The notes beneath the pieces are model-generated. The model saw only the letters and a list, made by a program, of their open reading frames with translations, had not been told where the DNA came from and did not search any database. From the NCBI RefSeq assembly GCF_020329485.1, contig NZ_JAGKJI010000015.1, positions 1 through 64,000 on the forward strand: DNA of 64,000 bases, read 5' to 3'. How positions within the stretch are numbered: the stretch's first letter is position 1; every line of letters begins with the position of its first letter. Positions 11,599 through 19,019 of this stretch are shown here, piece by piece. Source of the DNA: Bradyrhizobium cenepequi (GTDB lineage Bacteria > Pseudomonadota > Alphaproteobacteria > Rhizobiales > Xanthobacteraceae). The translations under genes were made by a program, and so were the position numbers.

Positions 11599-11965
11599 CT
11601 GCGGAGGTGAAGCCAAGCGCGTCCAACTGGCAGCGGCGGTCAAAGCGCGCCACCGGCCGCACCCTCTACTTCCTGGACGAGCCGACTACCGCCCTGCACG
11701 TCCACAACGTCGTAAAGCTGCTGGAGGTCTGCACGGGCAGGTTGCCGGGCAACACGGTGGTCGTGATCGAGCACAATCTCGAAGTCATTGAAACTGCCAG
11801 TTCGGTGATCGATCTTGGCCCCGAAGGAGTCGATGGCGGCGGCTATATCGCCGCTTGGGGTCCGCCTGAAGATATCGTCAAGGCGCCGGGCAAATTCCCG
11901 CGCCAGTGCTGCAGAAGACGAACAGCAACCGAAGAAGAGCAGCGCCAGCGAAGCTGGCCGAATAG
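11599..11965 (+). pseudogene. Decayed duplicate of the uvrA 3' end
   Basis: This stretch matches the last ~370 bases of uvrA (from about 9755 to 10128) along its whole length. Readable fragments include GRTLYFLDEPTTALHVHNV, NTVVVIEHNLEVI and WGPPEDIVKAP, and even the lysine/serine-rich tail is recognisable. The frame is broken: the segment equivalent to GGEAQRVKLA is in another frame from the Walker B part, and a deletion after KAPGKF shifts the end again. The Walker B glycine (TTGLH) is Ala here. No Walker A part is present, so it cannot be an ATPase. It is either the displaced 3' end left by an insertion at uvrA or the stump of a second uvrA. Confidence 0.9.
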
Positions 11966-11977
11966 AGAATTCCGGTG

Positions 11978-13516
11978 TCACTTCTTCGATGAAGCCAGCA
12001 CTCTTTCACTAAGTGCTGTCCGAAGATGGTGATGCCAGCCGCTCAAGTCTTCAGATAAGCGCTCCAAAAGCTCTTCGACTGAACGTCGAAGCGTAAGGTC
12101 TTCGGGCCAGCGTCTAAGAGCCTCTGAAGCTGCCCGAGCTGAAATCTGCCCTGGGTCTACGCGCTGAATTTCCCGCATTAAAAGTTCGCGCCACCCGCTC
12201 TCGCTATGACCTACGCTCGTAAGCCAATCGAAGGCAGCGCCCCGCACGAGATTATCTTCGTCCCGTACGAAGATGTCGGCATACCAATCCCGCTCAGCAA
12301 AACCGAGGGACGCAGCCAATCTTACCGCCACAAACCGCACATTTGCATCTGTATCTCGAACGGCTCTATCAAGGAGCAAGTCTATTTGATCCTTTCGATG
12401 GCCAACGACCTCAAGAGCCGCTCCACGGACCTCGTGATGTTCATCCGTGGCTGCAATTATGCGAAGATTTGCAACATCATCGCTCGTCAACTTGCTTCCG
12501 TCGTCTCTTCGAACTCGGATAGCAGCTGCTCGCAACTCGGCTTCCGTACTGGTCTCGAAAACCTTCCGTACAAACGCAGCAATTTTCGGATCATTGTCCT
12601 TCGTTCTGTAGTACGCGTCGATCATTCTAGTTCGTTCATACATCGACAATGAAGGATCTAGAATCGCATTCTCAATTAGACGGCGAATGTCGAGCGTATC
12701 GAACCCGGTCATCAGCACTGGAACGACCTGAAACTTGAAACCCATCCAAACATCGCGAGTTATCAAATCCTCCAAGTAGGAGCCGACGCGATCGTCGCCT
12801 CCAAAAACTTCTCCAAGGACCGTCAACGCTACATTCCCCGATGTTAAGTATCCCTCCTGCTCGATCAGATCCCTGCAAATTTCGAGAAGCTCATCATTTC
12901 GACCAACGCGTGATGCCAGCTCGCGCAAGAGTCTGGCCCTAACCGTGACGTAAGGATTTCCGCCCGAACGCAAGAGTTTGAACCGCAGCTCATTGCCTGC
13001 TACCTCAGGTCTAGTTTGCCTCGATTCCCAACCGATCACTATCGAGCTAACAATTCTTCCAACGCGTTCGCGTCGTACGTGCTCGTTTAATAGGAAGGAC
13101 CACGCTCGTTCGTCGGAGGCATGCTTCGTTAAAATGCTTTCAATAAGCGGTCCGCGTTGTCCTCCGGTTGCACTGTTTGTAATTTGCTTAATGAGCATGT
13201 CGAGTTCGTCGTGCTCAAACGTATCTCGCTCGTCGTCATCTAGAGCTATGGAGCCGGTTAGGTCTAAGCCAATCGCTCCCTCTGTTTTTAGATCTCGAAT
13301 CCTTGCCCCAACGAACGACGCGCCGCTTAGATCGCAGTTCGATAGATCCCAACTATTCATAACCGATCCAGCGAAATCGGCGCCCTTGAGATCTGCGCCC
13401 GCGAGATCCGTTCGAGGGTTTAGACCAACAGCTATAACAAGCTCGTCAAAGCGCTCAGCGTTTGTCATGAAAAGCCGACCAAGTTTCGATCGTAGATCAA
13501 CGTCATCAAAAATCAT
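11978..13516 (-). CDS. Pentapeptide-repeat plus HEAT-like repeat protein of unknown function
   Basis: The product has 512 residues. Residues about 37-75 are A(D/N)LxG-type pentapeptide repeats (DLAGADLKGADFAGSVM, CDLSGASFVGARI) that should form a right-handed beta-helix. From about residue 105 onward the protein is helical with HEAT-like units (for example RAAAIRVRRDD, EVRGAALEVVGHR, NVRFVAVRLAASLGF, NLVRGAAFDWLTSVG). No nuclease, NTPase or protease motif and no signal or membrane segment was found, so it looks like a protein- or nucleic-acid-binding scaffold. It overlaps the upstream gene by ATGA, so the two are translationally coupled. The region looks less GC-rich than its neighbours. Confidence 0.7.
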   Translation of the reverse strand: MIFDDVDLRSKLGRLFMTNAERFDELVIAVGLNPRTDLAGADLKGADFAGSVMNSWDLSNCDLSGASFVGARIRDLKTEGAIGLDLTGSIALDDDERDTFEHDELDMLIKQITNSATGGQRGPLIESILTKHASDERAWSFLLNEHVRRERVGRIVSSIVIGWESRQTRPEVAGNELRFKLLRSGGNPYVTVRARLLRELASRVGRNDELLEICRDLIEQEGYLTSGNVALTVLGEVFGGDDRVGSYLEDLITRDVWMGFKFQVVPVLMTGFDTLDIRRLIENAILDPSLSMYERTRMIDAYYRTKDNDPKIAAFVRKVFETSTEAELRAAAIRVRRDDGSKLTSDDVANLRIIAATDEHHEVRGAALEVVGHRKDQIDLLLDRAVRDTDANVRFVAVRLAASLGFAERDWYADIFVRDEDNLVRGAAFDWLTSVGHSESGWRELLMREIQRVDPGQISARAASEALRRWPEDLTLRRSVEELLERLSEDLSGWHHHLRTALSERVLASSKK

Positions 13517-14424
13517 TCAGCCCTCACAAATTTTGGACGACGCCTTCCGCGTAAAGTAGTTCTTCCCAAAGTTATTCTTACTTCACTGGGCGGAAGCTTG
13601 TTGTTTTGGGTCAGCTCTATCAGTCGGCGCGCGATTAGCTCGACGTTGATCCTCTCCCTTTGGAACCAGGTCTTTGGTGCACGATGCTCCCCCTGAACCA
13701 TTACCCGGTGAAAGACGAGATCCTTAGGTTGAATCTCTATCGCTAATTCGATCGCGATTTCGGAGGCGCCATCATTTGCTTGAACGGTTGCCAGCGGCGC
13801 ATCCACTGGATCATTCGAGGGCACATCCAAATATTGACCGCGACTCGTAAGATAATCGCCGTCGAGACAACCCTCCCGAGCATTTGGCTCAGTCAGGTCC
13901 CAAGAGCCGTGAGGCCGAGGAATAACTCTGAGAACGCTTTCTTCCCGAGACGCTTGCTTCTCGACCCGGTGAGCTGTTTCACCCGAGGCCTTTGCGTCGA
14001 GCGACGCACCGCCGTCAACGCCCTGCAAAACACCGATTTTCGCCTGGATTTGCGCTGCCCCGGAAGCCGCGATTTCGCGCGTTTGCTTTTCTTGAACTGC
14101 AACTACATTTCGGGAAGGAAGAGGGTTCAGACCGTACAAAGAGTGCGCAAGCAGCGAACATCCGTCACAGGCGCTACTCAGACGAGCAGCTCTTGTGCCG
14201 ACCCGCACCAGAATATTATCAAATTTCAGGATCATCTGGGCGAATCGAACATCGGCCCGAATATCGAACTTCTCGCGCCAACTTCCCTGAGGTGGACGCG
14301 GGAGTGTCAACTCGAAAAGATCGATCGGATTTAGGTTCGGTTCAACAACAAGATCGAAGACCTCACGAGTATCCGCTTCGTGGATTTCGACAACGGCAGT
14401 CCGCTCTTGCTCTTGGTCGTACAT
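13513..14424 (-). CDS. Uncharacterised protein, first gene of a two-gene cassette
   Basis: The product has 303 residues from the ATG preceded by GGGGGCGAG; a TTG at 14466 would add 14 residues. I do not recognise the family. It shows alternating short hydrophobic strands (AVVEIHEADTREVFDLVVEP, EIAIELAIEIQPKDLVFHRV) around a small-residue-rich centre (IQAKIGVLQGVDGGASLDAK), two Cys in RLSSACDGCSLL, and a basic C-terminus (RTTLRGRRRPKFVRAE). It has no transmembrane helix or signal peptide. It overlaps the HEAT-like gene by four bases, so the products probably act together. Confidence 0.6.
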   Translation of the reverse strand: MYDQEQERTAVVEIHEADTREVFDLVVEPNLNPIDLFELTLPRPPQGSWREKFDIRADVRFAQMILKFDNILVRVGTRAARLSSACDGCSLLAHSLYGLNPLPSRNVVAVQEKQTREIAASGAAQIQAKIGVLQGVDGGASLDAKASGETAHRVEKQASREESVLRVIPRPHGSWDLTEPNAREGCLDGDYLTSRGQYLDVPSNDPVDAPLATVQANDGASEIAIELAIEIQPKDLVFHRVMVQGEHRAPKTWFQRERINVELIARRLIELTQNNKLPPSEVRITLGRTTLRGRRRPKFVRAE

Positions 14425-14596
14425 ACTCGCCCCCGGTGGAGCGACCAATTTAGCTTTATTTGACAAAGATACAACTCTCGATACACCTCAAACTTGGACC
14501 ACTAACCGTTCATCGCCTGCACGTAGCTTCTGAGCCATGTGTATTGTTTGGCTGCGATCAGTCCTGGCTCGGCGGGGATTTGCTAGTAACACTTCC

Positions 14597-15238
14597 ATGC
14601 CCTATTCCCTCGTCATCTTCGACCTCGACGGCACGCTTGCAGACAGCTTTCCCTGGTTCTTGCGCAATGTGAACGACGTCGCCGATCGGTTCGGCTTCCG
14701 CCGCGTCGCGGATGAAGACGTCGATGAGCTGCGGCATGCCAGCTCGCGCGAGATCGTTGCGCGGCTCGAGGTGCCGACGTGGAAGATCGCTTTCATCGCG
14801 CGGCATATGCGGCGGCTGAAGGCGAAGCACCTGGCCGACATCGCGCTGTTTCCAGGTACCGAGACCATGCTGCGGACGCTCAAGGATGGCGGCCTGCGGC
14901 TGGCGCTAGTCAGTTCGGACAATGAGGCGAATGCCCGCGGGCTGCTTGGCGAGGCCGCCTCACTGTTTTCCTGGTTCGATTGCGGCGCGTCGATCTTTGG
15001 CAAAGCCGCAAAATTCCGCCGCGTCGTCAAGCGCGCCGGCGTTGCGCAAACACAGGCGATATCGATCGGCGACGAAACCCGCGACATCGAGGCCGCACGC
15101 GCCGCCGGCATCGCATGCGGCGCCGTATCGTGGGGCTATGCGGCACCTGCCAAGCTGCGGGCGCTCGGGCCTGACCTGATGTTCGAGCGGATGGAAGATA
15201 TCGCCGCCTCTCTGCTGGTGTCAGAGGCGCCCCCGTAG
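14597..15238 (+). CDS. HAD family hydrolase (phosphatase)
   Basis: The product has 213 residues from MPYSLVIFDLDGTLADSF. The motifs are in order: I, DLDGT with the nucleophilic Asp; II, LVSSDNEANA; III, lysine in FGKAAKFRRVVK; IV, GDETRDIEAARAAG. A helical cap lies between motifs I and II, as in phosphoglycolate phosphatase-like enzymes. It should be a cytosolic phosphatase; the substrate is unknown. An in-frame ATG at 14537 would add 20 residues of poor composition. The stop codon lies inside a dispersed palindromic repeat (15235-15308). Confidence 0.88.
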   Translation: MPYSLVIFDLDGTLADSFPWFLRNVNDVADRFGFRRVADEDVDELRHASSREIVARLEVPTWKIAFIARHMRRLKAKHLADIALFPGTETMLRTLKDGGLRLALVSSDNEANARGLLGEAASLFSWFDCGASIFGKAAKFRRVVKRAGVAQTQAISIGDETRDIEAARAAGIACGAVSWGYAAPAKLRALGPDLMFERMEDIAASLLVSEAPP

Positions 15239-15308
15239 GATGGGTAGAGCGCAGCGAAACCCATCGGCTCACAATTGGTGGGTTTCGCTTCCGCTCTACC
15301 CGCCCTAC
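15235..15308. repeat. Dispersed palindromic repeat (GTAGGATGGGTAGAGCG type), copy 1
   Basis: The element starts GTAGGATGGGTAGAGCGCAG and ends with its near-complement GCTCTACCCGCCCTAC, with GAAACCCA/TGGGTTTC inside. A second copy lies at 18013-18097. Its first TAG is the stop of the HAD gene, and it separates two converging genes, so it may also end transcription. Confidence 0.9.
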
Positions 15309-15313
15309 GCAGT

Positions 15314-16069
15314 TCACTCCTCGATCGCCGCCTCGACGAACCCATGGGGATCATCGCAGAACTCGCGCATCACCCTGTAATGATCGGTGTCCTTCACATT
15401 CACCGGCTCCAGTCCGTGTTTCGACAGCCGCAGCAACGTCGCATTTGGATAAGCCATCAGGATCGGCGAATGGGTGGCCATGATGATCTGGCATTGGCCG
15501 CTCTCGTCCATCCGGCGCATCAGCTTCAGGAATTCGATCTGGCGCGCGGGCGATAGCGCGGACTCCGGCTCGTCGAAGATGAAGATGCCCTGGCGCTGGC
15601 AACGCTCCTCGAAGAAGTAGAGGAAGCCCTCCGCATGGGAATAGGAGAGATAGTCGGGTGGCGATTCGCTGGTCTGATCCAGATATCTTGCGACCGAGAA
15701 GAACGTCTCCGCCCGGAAAAACCAGCCGTAGCTGACCTTAGGTAACCAGCCGGCGCGCAGCGCAGCCGACAGGTCTTCGCCGGTCGCTTCGATAGCGCCG
15801 GAATGATCGATCGGCCTGTATCCCTTGCCGCCGCCACCACTGTCGAACCCGGCAAGCGCCGCGATGCCTTCGAGGATGGTCGATTTACCGGTCCCGTTCT
15901 CGCCCGCGATGATGGTGACGGCTTTTTCGAAACTCAGATCGAACTCGTCCCTGAAAATGGGAAGGCAGAATGGATAGGCTTCCCAATCCGGAACGAGGGA
16001 GCGATCGAGCCAGACCCGCCTTAGATAAGGCGCAGGCAGGCTGGTCGTGCGGTTTCGTCTTCGGCCCAT
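15314..16069 (-). CDS. COG3910-type AAA/ABC ATPase, copy 1
   Basis: The product has 251 residues from MGRRRNRTTSLPAP, preceded by a G-rich ribosome site (TTGGGGGGGAC). It is a single ABC-like ATPase domain: Walker A GENGTGKST near residue 60, Walker B plus catalytic Glu in GIFIFDEPESALSPARQIEF, and the H-loop ATHSPILMAYPNA. The C-terminal tail HYRVMREFCDDPHGFVEAAI is shared with its neighbour. It has no membrane or coiled-coil arms, so it is neither a transporter nor an SMC protein. These predicted ATPases have no settled role. The gene lies 13 bases after a close paralogue. Confidence 0.85.
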   Translation of the reverse strand: MGRRRNRTTSLPAPYLRRVWLDRSLVPDWEAYPFCLPIFRDEFDLSFEKAVTIIAGENGTGKSTILEGIAALAGFDSGGGGKGYRPIDHSGAIEATGEDLSAALRAGWLPKVSYGWFFRAETFFSVARYLDQTSESPPDYLSYSHAEGFLYFFEERCQRQGIFIFDEPESALSPARQIEFLKLMRRMDESGQCQIIMATHSPILMAYPNATLLRLSKHGLEPVNVKDTDHYRVMREFCDDPHGFVEAAIEE

Positions 16070-16082
16070 GTCCCCCCCAACT

Positions 16083-16856
16083 CTAGTCCGCAATAGCCGC
16101 TTCGACGAACCCTGCCGGGTCATCGTAGAATTCCCGCATCACCTTGTAGTGGTCGGTCTCTTCGACGGTGACGGGCTCAAGATCGTATTTCGTCAGTCGC
16201 AACAGCGATGCATTGGGATAAGCCATCAGCACGGGAGAGTGCGTCGCCATCAGCACCTGGCAATGCCCGATCTCGTCCATGCGCCGCAGCAGTTTCAGGA
16301 ATTCAATCTGGCGCGAGGGCGACAGCGCCGATTCCGGCTCATCGAAGATGAAGATACCCTGCCGCTGACAGCGCTCCTCGAAGAAGCGCAGGAAGCCCTC
16401 GCCATGGGAATGGGAGAGGAAGTCCGGCGGGGGTGGCCCAAACGGGTCCTCTCGCGCCGATTTGTCCAAATATCTCGCCACCGAGAAGAAACTCTCGGCA
16501 CGGAAGAACCAGCCTTTTGTGATCTTCGGCAGCCAACTGGCGCGGAGGGCTGTTGCAAGCTCGCCGCCCATTACCTCAAGCGCATCACAATGATCGACCG
16601 GCATATACCCCTTGCCGCCGCCGGCTCCGTCAAATCCGGCCAACGCCGCAATTCCCTCCAGCAAGGTGGATTTGCCGGTGCCGTTCTCGCCGACGATGAT
16701 GGTGATCGCACGGTCAAACCTCAGCTCGAAATCATCCCGCAGCAAGGGCAGGCAGAACGGATACGCGTCCCGGTCGGTGATGCGGGTCGGATCGAGCCAG
16801 ATGCGCTTGAGGTAGGGCGCCGGCAGATTGATCGTTCGGTTCTTTCGTGGAGCCAT
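16083..16856 (-). CDS. COG3910-type AAA/ABC ATPase, copy 2
   Basis: The product has 257 residues from MAPRKNRTINLPAPYLKRIW. It is a close paralogue of the next gene downstream, aligning along its full length: Walker A GENGTGKST, Walker B GIFIFDEPESALSPSRQIEF, H-loop ATHSPVLMAYPNA, tail HYKVMREFYDDPAGFVEAAI. It differs mainly by a short Pro-rich insertion (REDPFGPPPPDFLSHSH) in the helical region. The 13-base spacing and same strand mark a tandem duplication that is still transcribed together. Confidence 0.85.
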   Translation of the reverse strand: MAPRKNRTINLPAPYLKRIWLDPTRITDRDAYPFCLPLLRDDFELRFDRAITIIVGENGTGKSTLLEGIAALAGFDGAGGGKGYMPVDHCDALEVMGGELATALRASWLPKITKGWFFRAESFFSVARYLDKSAREDPFGPPPPDFLSHSHGEGFLRFFEERCQRQGIFIFDEPESALSPSRQIEFLKLLRRMDEIGHCQVLMATHSPVLMAYPNASLLRLTKYDLEPVTVEETDHYKVMREFYDDPAGFVEAAIAD

Positions 16857-16949
16857 GCGCGTACCTAACAACCGGCGCAGTTGAGGGCTTTAGCCCTAGC
16901 CTGGATTATCTGGCACAGTTCACGGAACACAACAAGAACATTCCTGCCC

Positions 16950-17288
16950 ATGAGCGTTCGCGCTGCGCCAAGCGCCACTTACGCCCTCTTCCGCAGCGCC
17001 ATTGTCGGCGAGCGACAGGTCGTTTGTACCTACGACGGCCGCACCCGTGAGCTCTGCCCGCACATCATCGGCACCAACAAATCAGGCGAAGAGGTCGTGC
17101 TGGCCTGGCAGTTCGCCGGCGAGAGTTCGGGCAAGCTCCCGCAGTGGCGCTGCCTGAGGCTCGCCAATGTCCGTGACGCCCGGTTGCGCAAGGGCCGCTG
17201 GCATGAGGGCGGCTCGCACCGCACCGAGCAGACCTGCGTCAGCAACATCGATCTCGACATCAACATCCACGTCCGCAAGCGGCGGTGA
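16950..17288 (+). CDS. Small WYL-like domain protein
   Basis: The product has 112 residues from MSVRAAPSATYALFRSAIVG. The central pattern (VVCTYDGRTRELCPHIIG, then VVLAWQFAG and WRCLRLANVRDARL) resembles the small beta-barrel of stand-alone WYL-like domains, which in larger proteins sense nucleotides or other ligands. There is no DNA-binding helix-turn-helix. The C-terminus is basic (DINIHVRKRR). The assignment rests on pattern only. It is divergent from the ATPase pair and followed by a repeat-rich gap. Confidence 0.6.
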   Translation: MSVRAAPSATYALFRSAIVGERQVVCTYDGRTRELCPHIIGTNKSGEEVVLAWQFAGESSGKLPQWRCLRLANVRDARLRKGRWHEGGSHRTEQTCVSNIDLDINIHVRKRR

Positions 17289-17324
17289 AGATGTTGGCTT
17301 CTAGCGGCGCGCGCCGATGCCAGA

Positions 17325-17425
17325 CCCTCATGGTGAGGAGCGCATGGCGCGTCTCGAACCATGAGGCCCGATCTCGCCCGCGGCCCATCCTTCGAGACGC
17401 CGCTTCGCGGCTCCTCAGGATGAGG
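17325..17425. repeat. Dispersed repeat (CCTCATGGTGAGGAGCGC type), copy 1
   Basis: It begins CCTCATGGTGAGGAGCGC and runs through CGTCTCGAACCATGAGG, CATCCTTCGAGACG and CGCTTCGCGGCTCCTCAGGA. A second copy with the same order of words lies at 61517-61621. CCTCATGGT/ACCATGAGG and CGTCTCGAA/TTCGAGACG make nested hairpins. Confidence 0.9.
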
Positions 17426-17449
17426 ACTGAGGCGGCGTTTCCACATTTC

Positions 17450-17995
17450 GCTCGAACGAAAATTCGCCCGCAATATCAATGTGATTTGCCTCGTCCAGCC
17501 CTGGTGCGAAAAACATTCCGCTTCGTTCTGATCGCAAATCACCTTAGAAACCCCGCCGTCCCGCCTCCACTTGAGGGGCGTATCGCGATCGTCACGGACG
17601 TTGGAAGCGGGATGCGATGGACGTAGCTGCGTCAGGCGTGGAAAGCGCCGGACGAATGGCGTGGCTGCGTACGGCGAAGTCGTGTGGTTCTGGCGCCCCG
17701 ACGCTGGCGCTAAGCTTTTTGCGCGAACAAGCTCGCGCGAGAGGTGACGGTGGCAAGAAAGCCCGGTCACCGGGAAGAGCACGAAGTAAGCCGTAAAGCC
17801 GTCGCGCAGGGAAAGCCGGTGTGATTCCGGTTGAACCTGTGGTCCTACCCCCGTGCTTTTGTTGCACGGGACCCATGGGTGCAATCGGCGCCCGGCTTTC
17901 CCTGCGCCCTCTTTTCGGTGAGAGGGTCAGAAGCGACGCAAACCTCGGACGCAACGCGCCGCGAGAATGCGAACGCACATCCCCTCCGCTGTTTG
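17450..17995. repeat. Repeat-derived, structure-forming non-coding region
   Basis: The gap 17289-18146 has no convincing gene. Its core is a long inverted repeat: GCGCAGGGAAAGCCGG at 17804-17819 pairs perfectly with 17892-17907, and inside it CCCGTGC (17850) pairs with GCACGGG (17864). Frames read across it (for example words such as GFTAYFVLFPVTGL or GLLRALPGDRAFLPPS on the minus strand) are of the kind I remember being over-predicted as hypothetical proteins from a Bradyrhizobium repeat family; that is recollection, not checked. I read it as a dispersed element, not genes. Confidence 0.65.
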
Positions 17996-18012
17996 AAAAT
18001 TGAATCGGAATC

Positions 18013-18097
18013 GTAGGGTGGGTAGAGCGAAGCGAAACCCACCATCCTGCGGCTTGCTACGAAGTCGATGGGTTTCGCTTCGCTCTACCCATCCTAC
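18013..18097. repeat. Dispersed palindromic repeat (GTAGGATGGGTAGAGCG type), copy 2
   Basis: GTAGGGTGGGTAGAGCGAAG at the left pairs with CTTCGCTCTACCCATCCTAC at the right, with GAAACCCA/TGGGTTTC next to the arms. It is the same element as 15235-15308 with a different, longer loop. It lies about 50 bases past the 3' end of the PPC-domain gene. Confidence 0.9.
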
Positions 18098-18146
18098 GAC
18101 ATCGGACTCGTCGTCTGGCCTTCGCCTGGACAACAGAGAGGTTCGC

Positions 18147-19019
18147 CTACCCCTCCTCGTCCAGCACTTCGAGCACGAGCTCCATCGTCATCAGCACCGG
18201 GTTGTCGCCGCGCACGAGCGTCCCCTCGGCGAGGCCGCCGAGATAGTCGACGAGCGCGATGTCGAGCTCGGCTTCGAGCTGGCCATCGGCGTCGGGGGCG
18301 ATCGTGCCGGCGTTGACCGCGAGCTCGGTCGCGAATGGCACCACGCTGCGGCCATCGGTGAAACACGCGCCAATGGTCGAGCCGACGCCCCCATGCAGGC
18401 GGGCGTGCAGCATGCCATGCTGGCGGCAGAACTTTTCCAGCGCGCAGGCAAAATCCTGGTTCGGGCGCAGCCGCAGCGCGAAGGCGCGGCTGGTGGTCTC
18501 TGCATCGGTTGCCTCGCGCGGCACCGGGCCGAACAGCTTGAAATTGGTCTCGGCATCAAGCTCAGCCACGAACATCGCGCCGTCGAGACCGAAGGCCTGC
18601 ACCTCGAAGGGCTCGGCGACCACCGTCTCCTCCGGCAGCATATGGCCGCCGTTGAAACGGCCGTCGGCTTCGGTCCACAGTCCATGGCAGTGAAAGAATG
18701 GCGCACCGTCGCGTTCGCCCAGCGTCATCGTGGCGAACTTGGGCCGGGTGATGCCGTCGGGACGAAACGTCTCGCTGTAGAATGCGGCGTTGGCGCCGGT
18801 CTTCGACAGGGCCGGCATTACGTAAGCAAACGGGCCAAGCGCGCCGCCGCTTGCGCTCAACACACCGCTCGAAAATCCTTCCGCTGCAAAGCCGCGGCGT
18901 GCGGCTTCAAGCAGCGGAATGCCGGCCTGCAGCGCAAACGAAAATGCGCGCCCGCGCGCTTCCACCCATTGAATGCGCTCGCGCGCAGGCGGCCCCGGTT
19001 GGGCGATGCTGCGCATCAC
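18147..19019 (-). CDS. PPC/DUF296 domain protein
   Basis: The product has 290 residues. It starts with GTG immediately followed by ATG; the GTGA overlaps the stop of the upstream acyl-CoA ligase. It appears to hold two PPC (DUF296) units: SSGVLSASGGALGPFAYVMP...FFHCHGLW...GRFNGGHMLPEETVV in the first half, and FCRQHGMLHARLHGGVGSTIG in the second. PPC domains form trimers in prokaryotes and their biochemical role is unsettled. Coupling to an acyl-CoA ligase suggests a shared metabolic task. No signal peptide is visible. Confidence 0.75.
   Translation of the reverse strand: MMRSIAQPGPPARERIQWVEARGRAFSFALQAGIPLLEAARRGFAAEGFSSGVLSASGGALGPFAYVMPALSKTGANAAFYSETFRPDGITRPKFATMTLGERDGAPFFHCHGLWTEADGRFNGGHMLPEETVVAEPFEVQAFGLDGAMFVAELDAETNFKLFGPVPREATDAETTSRAFALRLRPNQDFACALEKFCRQHGMLHARLHGGVGSTIGACFTDGRSVVPFATELAVNAGTIAPDADGQLEAELDIALVDYLGGLAEGTLVRGDNPVLMTMELVLEVLDEEG

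Noticed and set aside
17030..17884. 284-residue minus-strand hypothetical protein
   Set aside because: It runs through the complement of the WYL-like gene and two repeats; the protein-like words come from a dispersed repeat.
17640..17910. Cobalamin or other riboswitch suggested by the GCCGGTGTGATTCCGG region
   Set aside because: The fold is a simple long inverted repeat and no downstream gene on the same strand could be controlled.
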